Below, in pieces: positions 40,305 to 44,977 of a stretch of 44,977 nt of DNA. Source of the stretch: Candidatus Mediterraneibacter stercoripullorum (GTDB taxonomy: Bacteria; Bacillota; Clostridia; Lachnospirales; Lachnospiraceae); NCBI GenBank assembly GCA_019115765.1, contig DXCZ01000090.1, positions 1 to 44,977 of the forward strand, in the 5' to 3' direction. The translations under genes were made by a program, and so were the position numbers. The notes under the pieces are model-generated. The model had not been told where the DNA came from. It saw only the letters and a list, made by a program, of their open reading frames with translations, and searched no databases. Within the stretch, counting starts at the first letter, position 1, and each line of letters begins with the position of its first letter.

Positions 40305-43001
40305 ATGAATCGAAACAGAAGAATCACATATTTAAAAAGAACAGCGACAGCGGCTGTGTGCTTCAGTCTGACGGCGGTAAACGCACTGCCTGTAATGGCT
40401 GCGGAATCGCCGGAAAAGGAAGAAAACGTATATGCAAGCCTTGCAGATGACGGTACTGTAGAAGGAATCTACGTGGTCAATGAATATGATCTGGAAAAAG
40501 ACACAAAGATCACAGACTACGGGGATTATACAGAGGTCACGAACCTGTCGTCAGAGGATGAGATCACAGAGAATGGAAATGAATATACAGTAGAAGGCAG
40601 GAAGGGCAAGTTCTACTATCAGGGCAATCTGGAGTCAAAAGCCCTGCCCTGGGAGATTTCAATTTCTTACTATCTGGATGGGGAGAAGATATCAGCGGAT
40701 GATCTGGCAGGAAAGAGCGGCAGCCTTGAGATCCGCATCTCAATAAAGAAGAACGAGGATGTCAAAGGAGACTATTTTGACAATTATCTGCTCCAGACCA
40801 CGGTCACGCTTGATTCCGAGAAATGCAAGGATATTCAGGCGGAGGACGCTACAGTAGCAAATGTAGGATCTGATAAGCAGATCCTCTACAATATCATGGC
40901 AGGACAGGAGAAAGAGATCTCTATTACAGCGGAGGTGACAGACTTCGAAATGAGCGGGATCGCATTTCAGGGGGTGCCCATGTCCTTTGCCATTGATACA
41001 GACAGCCTGGATCTGTCCGAACTCTATGACCGGACAGATGAACTGAAGGATGCGACGGTGGAACTGGACGATGGCGCGTCTGTTCTGAAAGATGGAACAG
41101 CAGAGCTTGCTGACGGGAGTGGACAGCTGCTGGATGCAGTCAGAAGCCTGACCGGCGGAGCGGGAAGTCTGGTAAGCGGCGTGGATGGCGCGGCATCGGG
41201 CGGCAGCAGTCTGGTCAGCGGAAGCAGGGAGCTTGACAACGGGATCAGTTCCTACCTGGCAGGCGTGTCTTCTGCATCCTCCGGCGGAGCATCGCTTTCG
41301 GATGCTGTACACATCCTGAAGAATGGAACAGGATCTCTGACGGATGGAACATCACAGTTGAAGAGCGGTACACTTACCTATACAGCTGGTGTAGACAGCT
41401 ATGTGGATGGTACGCAGCAGTATGTGGAAGGTGTGAACAGCCTGTATGAGGGGGCAAAACAGTTAGAGGGACTGAAAGATCTGGGACAGGTATCTGCTGG
41501 AGTGTCTGAACTGAGCGGCAGCACACAGCAGCTTCTCGCAGGCGCGGGAGAGCTTTCAGATGGACTGGGCGCTCTTCAGGAACAGCTTCATGCCATCGAT
41601 GGAACGGCCGATGCAGAACAGATGGAAGAACTGATCGGAAAAATAAAGGAATTGTCCGCAACATTGGGAAATATGCGGACAGAAGCGGAAAAGATGATTG
41701 GTCAGTACAATGAAGCAGCAGAAAAGATTGGCGAAGCGGCGCAGATCATATCGCAGGCAGAGGATGAACTGCAGGCAGAGGCAGAGAGTGCGGGACAGCA
41801 GCTTGACGATGCCGGCGCGGAACTTACTGATCAGGTAGGTTCCGCCAACAGCCAGATCAGCAAAGCGAATGAGGCGCTGTCTTCCGCAGCATCCTCTGCG
41901 AACAGCCAGATCGATCAGGCGATTGCTGCTGTCAGGGCGGCAATGAGCAGCGGAGCCATAGATGAAGCGACAGGGAACTCCCTGATCGCTGACATGGAAG
42001 AATCAAAAGTGCAGGTTCAGAGTGCGGATTCTGTTTCTGTAACGATTCCAGACACGGACGTTTCAATATCCGGTAATATATTCGGGCAGCTTGACGATAT
42101 CGCATCAGAACTTGAACAAATACAGTCCGGAACAACAGAGACTCTTACAACGATCAGCGATGAGATGAGAGCGGCATTACTAGCGCTGAACAACATTGAC
42201 ATGTCTTCCATTAATAATCTGAGACAGCTGACAGAGAGTGTGGATGCACTGAAGGAAGGTGCGGACCAGCTTGAGGCAGGTCTCTCTCAGATGTCTCAGG
42301 GGCTTATCGTCATGGAAGAACAGACCGCAGCATTACCAGAGGCAGCAGAGGGAATCGGTTCTCTGCTGGACGGATTCGAGACACTGACCTCACAGAATGA
42401 CATTCTGATCGAAGGCGGCAACACATTGAAGGATTCATCCGATGCGCTGAACCAGGGTGCAGAAGAAGTGGACAGCGGCGCAGCCCAGTTAGACGCAGGC
42501 GCGGAGTCAATGGCGCAAGGAATGGAAGAACTGAACGCTGGTCTGAAAGAACTGGAGGAAAAGGGCGCAGATCTGGAAAGCGGAAGCGGCAGCCTGACAC
42601 AGGGCGCAGAAACTCTCTCAAGCGGACTCGCCCGGCTGCAGGCAGGCGTAGCGACGTTAAGCTCAGGCGCGTCTGCTTTTGAATCAGGGGTGTCAAGCCT
42701 TGCGGACGGTGCGGAAGAACTGGATAACGGCGCTGCACGGATGAAAGACGGAACTGCCCAGTTCCGGTCAGAGACAGCAGATATTGACAGAGAGATCGAA
42801 GATGAAATCGATCAGATGATTGAAGAATTCTCTGGCAAAGATTATGTTCCGGCATCATTTGTATCTGATATGAATGCGAATGTGGAGGCGGTTCAGTTCG
42901 CATTCCAGACAGATCCGATCAGTATTGAAGAAGAGACAATAGAGGAAGCGGCAGAAGAACCGGAGAGCTTCTGGGATAAGATTAAAGATCTGTTTGAGTA
43001 G
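40305..43001 (+). CDS. Secreted xxxLxxG heptad-repeat protein
   Basis: 898 residues. A signal peptide (RTATAAVCFSLTAVNALPVMA, cut near residue 32) and a beta domain (about 40-230) are followed by repeats of the LxxGxxxLxxG kind: LKDGTAELADGSGQLLDAVR near 260, LTDGTSQLKSGTLTYTAGV near 350, and again around 700-820 (LDAGAESMAQGMEELNAGL). Between them is a coiled-coil Ala/Glu-rich segment (about 440-560). The end SFWDKIKDLFE has no anchor. This is the YhgE/Pip-associated heptad-repeat class. It probably forms a long extracellular tether or channel extension for the MMPL pump. Intact. Confidence 0.82.
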   Translation: MNRNRRITYLKRTATAAVCFSLTAVNALPVMAAESPEKEENVYASLADDGTVEGIYVVNEYDLEKDTKITDYGDYTEVTNLSSEDEITENGNEYTVEGRKGKFYYQGNLESKALPWEISISYYLDGEKISADDLAGKSGSLEIRISIKKNEDVKGDYFDNYLLQTTVTLDSEKCKDIQAEDATVANVGSDKQILYNIMAGQEKEISITAEVTDFEMSGIAFQGVPMSFAIDTDSLDLSELYDRTDELKDATVELDDGASVLKDGTAELADGSGQLLDAVRSLTGGAGSLVSGVDGAASGGSSLVSGSRELDNGISSYLAGVSSASSGGASLSDAVHILKNGTGSLTDGTSQLKSGTLTYTAGVDSYVDGTQQYVEGVNSLYEGAKQLEGLKDLGQVSAGVSELSGSTQQLLAGAGELSDGLGALQEQLHAIDGTADAEQMEELIGKIKELSATLGNMRTEAEKMIGQYNEAAEKIGEAAQIISQAEDELQAEAESAGQQLDDAGAELTDQVGSANSQISKANEALSSAASSANSQIDQAIAAVRAAMSSGAIDEATGNSLIADMEESKVQVQSADSVSVTIPDTDVSISGNIFGQLDDIASELEQIQSGTTETLTTISDEMRAALLALNNIDMSSINNLRQLTESVDALKEGADQLEAGLSQMSQGLIVMEEQTAALPEAAEGIGSLLDGFETLTSQNDILIEGGNTLKDSSDALNQGAEEVDSGAAQLDAGAESMAQGMEELNAGLKELEEKGADLESGSGSLTQGAETLSSGLARLQAGVATLSSGASAFESGVSSLADGAEELDNGAARMKDGTAQFRSETADIDREIEDEIDQMIEEFSGKDYVPASFVSDMNANVEAVQFAFQTDPISIEEETIEEAAEEPESFWDKIKDLFE

Positions 43002-43060
43002 TCAATAGCATTTTTCAGATATCATCCGGAAGCGGAGCGGATTTATTGGATAATCGTATT

Positions 43061-43293
43061 CTGAGAGCGGGAATATGTGGGGATTGGTCACTTGTTTCTG
43101 GGTGTCCGCTATCAAGGCACTGTGTTGCCCCGGCGGCCGCGCTTTCGCTCGGAGCATAGCGCAGCGGACACATAAGGCCGCAAAGGACGCGGCCAAAGTG
43201 CCGGCGCTCTGCTACGGGCCTTCGTGACAACACAGTGCCTTGATAGCTGGATATTGAGAAACAGTTGGGCATCTCCCCACGTCCCGCTCTCAG
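43061..43293. repeat. Structured repeat S, copy C
   Basis: A 233-bp nested palindrome: outermost CTGAGAGCGGGA (43061-43072) with TCCCGCTCTCAG (43282-43293), then TTTCT/AGAAA pairs, then a perfect 20-bp stem (43108-43127 with 43228-43247). The GC-rich core is shared with copy B. It lies in the 500-bp gap after the heptad-repeat gene. The other parts of that gap hold only the promoter/operator at 43428-43478. Confidence 0.8.
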
Positions 43294-43427
43294 AAAGGCT
43301 CATCCTGCCGTCCGCCCCGCTTCCTGCACTGTTCAGATCGGAAATGCTATTGCCCAAACAGGCCAAAACGGCCGTATATTGATGAATCTCTCTAATTGTT
43401 AAATTTGCAAACTGTACATATTCGATA

Positions 43428-43478
43428 TTGACAGTATATACTCCCTGTGCTATACTGTACTCATTAAATAAGTACAGT
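43428..43478 (+). promoter_or_regulatory. Promoter and palindromic operator of the GntR-ABC operon
   Basis: TTGACA (43428-43433), exactly 17 bp, TATACT (43451-43456). The perfect inverted repeat ACTGTACT (43454-43461) / AGTACAGT (43471-43478) overlaps the -10 box and the start point. YtrA-type GntR repressors bind such palindromes in front of their own ABC operons, and one is encoded at 44435-44809. Related ACTGTACA and ACAGTATA sequences occur just upstream. Confidence 0.75.
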
Positions 43479-43497
43479 ATTAACAAGGAGTGATCAT

Positions 43498-44364
43498 ATG
43501 TATAGCGGAAACAGTCGGGCTGAGTATATTTCCATCAGCCATTTATCAAAAAAGTTTGATAAAGATTATGTTCTGAAAGATGTGAATGCTGTCCTCAGAG
43601 AGGGAGAAATCATGGGCTTCCTCGGCCCAAGCGGCGCCGGGAAAACAACAACCATCAAGATTCTGACCGGACAGCTCCGTCCCACATCCGGAGAGGCCAG
43701 AGTCCTCGGCATCAACTGTGATGAGATCGACGAGAGGATCTATGAGCAGATCGGTATCGTGACAGATTCAAGTGGTGTATATGAGCGGATGAGCGTGTAT
43801 GATAACCTGAAATATTTCGCCAGGCTGATGAATGCGCCTCTTGAGAATATTGATCCGCTGCTGAAGCGCATCGGTCTTTATGAGCACCGGAAGAAGCCGG
43901 CAGGAAAGCTCTCAAAGGGGCAGAAGCAGAGACTGGTGGTAGCCAGAGCGGTGCTCCACAAGCCGAAGGTCCTTTTCCTAGATGAACCGACAAGCGGTCT
44001 GGATCCGTCTACAGCGCTGGAGATCCATGAGATGCTGCAGGAACTGAAAGAGAGCGGCATGGCTGTCTTTCTGACCACACATAACATGGAAGAGGCGACA
44101 AAGCTCTGTGATCATGTGGCGCTTTTGAATGAAGGAGTGATCATGGAGTACGGGACGCCGGAGGAGATCTGTCTGAAATATAACAGAGACAAAAAGTACA
44201 AAGTACAGCTTACGGACGGCTCCCGATTTATCTTAAGACAGAATCAGGAAACAGCGGAGAAGATCATGAGCTGGATCGGCGGGAACCGGATCGAGACGAT
44301 CCATTCCTGTGAGCCCACACTGGAAACTGTATTTTTAGAAGTGACAGGGAGGGAATTAAAATGA
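43498..44364 (+). CDS. ABC transporter ATPase (multidrug/YtrB-like)
   Basis: A 288-residue ATPase: Walker A GPSGAGKTT (43-51), signature LSKGQKQRLVVARA, Walker B VLFLDEPTSGLD, switch TTHNMEEA and a C-terminal extension ending ETVFLEVTGRELK. First gene of an operon with its permease reduced to a stub, a GntR/YtrA regulator and a second ATPase cut by the window end. The start ATG 43498 follows AAGGAG with 7 nt. Its substrate is unknown. Without a permease in cis it may be orphaned. Confidence 0.88.
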   Translation: MYSGNSRAEYISISHLSKKFDKDYVLKDVNAVLREGEIMGFLGPSGAGKTTTIKILTGQLRPTSGEARVLGINCDEIDERIYEQIGIVTDSSGVYERMSVYDNLKYFARLMNAPLENIDPLLKRIGLYEHRKKPAGKLSKGQKQRLVVARAVLHKPKVLFLDEPTSGLDPSTALEIHEMLQELKESGMAVFLTTHNMEEATKLCDHVALLNEGVIMEYGTPEEICLKYNRDKKYKVQLTDGSRFILRQNQETAEKIMSWIGGNRIETIHSCEPTLETVFLEVTGRELK

Positions 44365-44423
44365 AGGCGATGACAGCAAAACCCATTCACCTGAGAAAGT
44401 CTGTACCGGAAGAACGGATTTGA
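44361..44423 (+). pseudogene. Permease stub, 20 residues
   Basis: ATG 44361, overlapping the ATPase stop by 4 nt with GGGAGG upstream, reads MKAMTA, a typical ABC-2 permease start. It then goes into KPIHLRKSVPEERI and stops. In relatives a permease of 250-400 residues stands here. A deletion has probably removed nearly the whole gene and joined its start to unrelated or terminal sequence. Confidence 0.5.
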
Positions 44424-44434
44424 GAGGTGATCAG

Positions 44435-44809
44435 ATGGAAATTATCTTAAGCAATGCAAGCGACCGGCCGATCTATGAACAGATTACCTCGCAGATCAAG
44501 GAAATGATCATGAAAGGTGAACTAAAACCCGGAGAGGCAATGCCATCCATGCGGAAACTGGCCAAAGAGCTGCATGTAAGTGTCATTACTACACAAAGAG
44601 CCTATGAGGATCTCCAGAGGGACGGATTTATTGTTACAGTGCCTGCAAAGGGGACTTTTGTCTCAACCCAGAACCAGGATTTTATCCGGGAGGAAAACCT
44701 GCGGCGGATCGAGAAGCTTCTCTCGGACGCCGCGGCTCTCGGACGGGAAAACGGTCTGTCATTGGAAGAACTGCAGAATACGCTGGAACTTGTATACACG
44801 GAGGAATAA
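44435..44809 (+). CDS. GntR-family regulator, YtrA subfamily
   Basis: A 124-residue repressor: the winged helix-turn-helix PIYEQITSQIKEMIMKGELKPGEAMPSMRKLAKELHVSVITTQRAYEDLQRDGFIVTVPAKGTFVS plus a short dimerisation tail of two helices, the YtrA hallmark. ATG 44435 follows GAGAGGTG. The operator at 43454-43478 is its likely target. Such regulators control ABC exporters induced by cell-wall antibiotics. Intact. Confidence 0.9.
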   Translation: MEIILSNASDRPIYEQITSQIKEMIMKGELKPGEAMPSMRKLAKELHVSVITTQRAYEDLQRDGFIVTVPAKGTFVSTQNQDFIREENLRRIEKLLSDAAALGRENGLSLEELQNTLELVYTEE

Positions 44810-44813
44810 TGTG

Positions 44814-44850
44814 ATGGAATATGCCATACAGGTGAGGAACCTGACAAAAA
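44814..44850 (+). pseudogene. ABC transporter ATPase, first 12 codons, cut by the terminal repeat
   Basis: ATG 44814, after GGAGG, encodes MEYAIQVRNLTK, the canonical start of an ABC ATPase. At 44851 the 127-bp repeat begins, and the frame ends in it at a TGA (44901-44903). The second ATPase of the GntR operon was therefore either interrupted by the repeat or the contig switches path here. Confidence 0.75.
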
Positions 44851-44977
44851 ATTCAAGACTCGCTTGCGAGTCTTGGCGCGGGATTCGGGTCAGCTTTAGC
44901 TGACATAATACATCTCCGAATCCCTGCGCAGCCTCGCGGAGCGTATATCAGATGGGGGATTGACACCCGCCACTGAT
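44851..44977 (-). repeat. Right copy of 127-bp terminal inverted repeat
   Basis: Exact reverse complement of 4-130, running to the last base of the window. No target-site duplication is evident: the bases just inside the two copies differ. Confidence 0.9.

Noticed and set aside
40740..41312. Minus-strand frames inside the heptad-repeat gene
   Set aside because: They are by-products of its repetitive Gly/Ser/Ala codons and carry no motif or start signal.
4..44977. Whole window as one transposon with terminal inverted repeats
   Set aside because: No transposase of that scale, no target duplication, ordinary chromosomal-type genes inside, and the repeats lie exactly at the sequence ends, which fits a contig break better.

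Overview
The window looks like a fragment of a gut Lachnospiraceae-type Firmicute (Bacillota, Clostridia). The reasons are inferential: small OmpR two-component/BcrAB-type ABC modules, a holin-like type I toxin, DUF4317, an MMPL transporter next to an xxxLxxG-repeat protein, PD-(D/E)XK 'Rpn' genes, strong AGGAGG ribosome binding sites, and intergenic regions full of palindromic repeats. No rRNA, tRNA, CRISPR array, phage or conjugation genes were seen. The outermost 127 bp on each side are perfect inverted copies of one structured repeat, and each copy cuts a gene (an AAA-ATPase/nuclease on the left, an ABC ATPase on the right). The window is probably a contig that stopped in a repeat.

Layout. 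0.1-1.4 kb: nuclease remnant and a nitrilase-family amidohydrolase. 1.5-5.6 kb: a histidine kinase/response regulator pair facing a BcrAB-like ABC exporter, with the regulator, the ATPase and one permease all damaged. 5.6-7.3 kb: an intact two-gene ABC exporter. 7.5-9.1 kb: a Mef-like MFS exporter with a leader-peptide attenuator. 9.1-14.1 kb: an intact RR-HK-ABC-FtsX module. 14.2-17.4 kb: small genes and fragments of a hydrolase and a GNAT enzyme. 17.4-20.5 kb: DUF4317, a response regulator, and a kinase without its phosphoacceptor domain. 20.6-21.2 kb: a Phd/RelE toxin-antitoxin pair. 21.3-24.8 kb: an intact RR-ABC-permease-HK operon. 24.8-25.2 kb: a type I toxin with a convergent antisense RNA. 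25.2-26.5 kb: a TetR/methyltransferase/AraC fragment chain. 26.6-31.7 kb: an operon (GyrI-like, flavin reductase-like, AraC-GNAT, MFS) and an Rpn gene, bracketed by ~280-bp inverted repeats. 31.8-36.4 kb: broken AraC, phosphotransferase, MATE, TetR, aldo-keto reductase and metallo-hydrolase genes. 36.4-43.0 kb: a TetR regulator divergent from an intact cytidylate-kinase-like / small protein / MMPL / xxxLxxG-repeat operon. 43.4-44.9 kb: a GntR(YtrA)-ABC operon whose permease is almost gone.

Two themes stand out. First, the intact part is dominated by sense-and-export units: two-component systems, ABC exporters, MFS pumps and an MMPL transporter, probably for antimicrobial peptides, drugs or envelope substrates. 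Second, the intervening segments hold at least 15 sharp junctions where parts of genes are missing, often removing exactly a catalytic or start region. Two of these delete the shared 5' region of a divergent gene pair. This is either real genome decay or an assembly artefact. All family assignments are by recognition of motifs in the translated sequence, and no database search was run.
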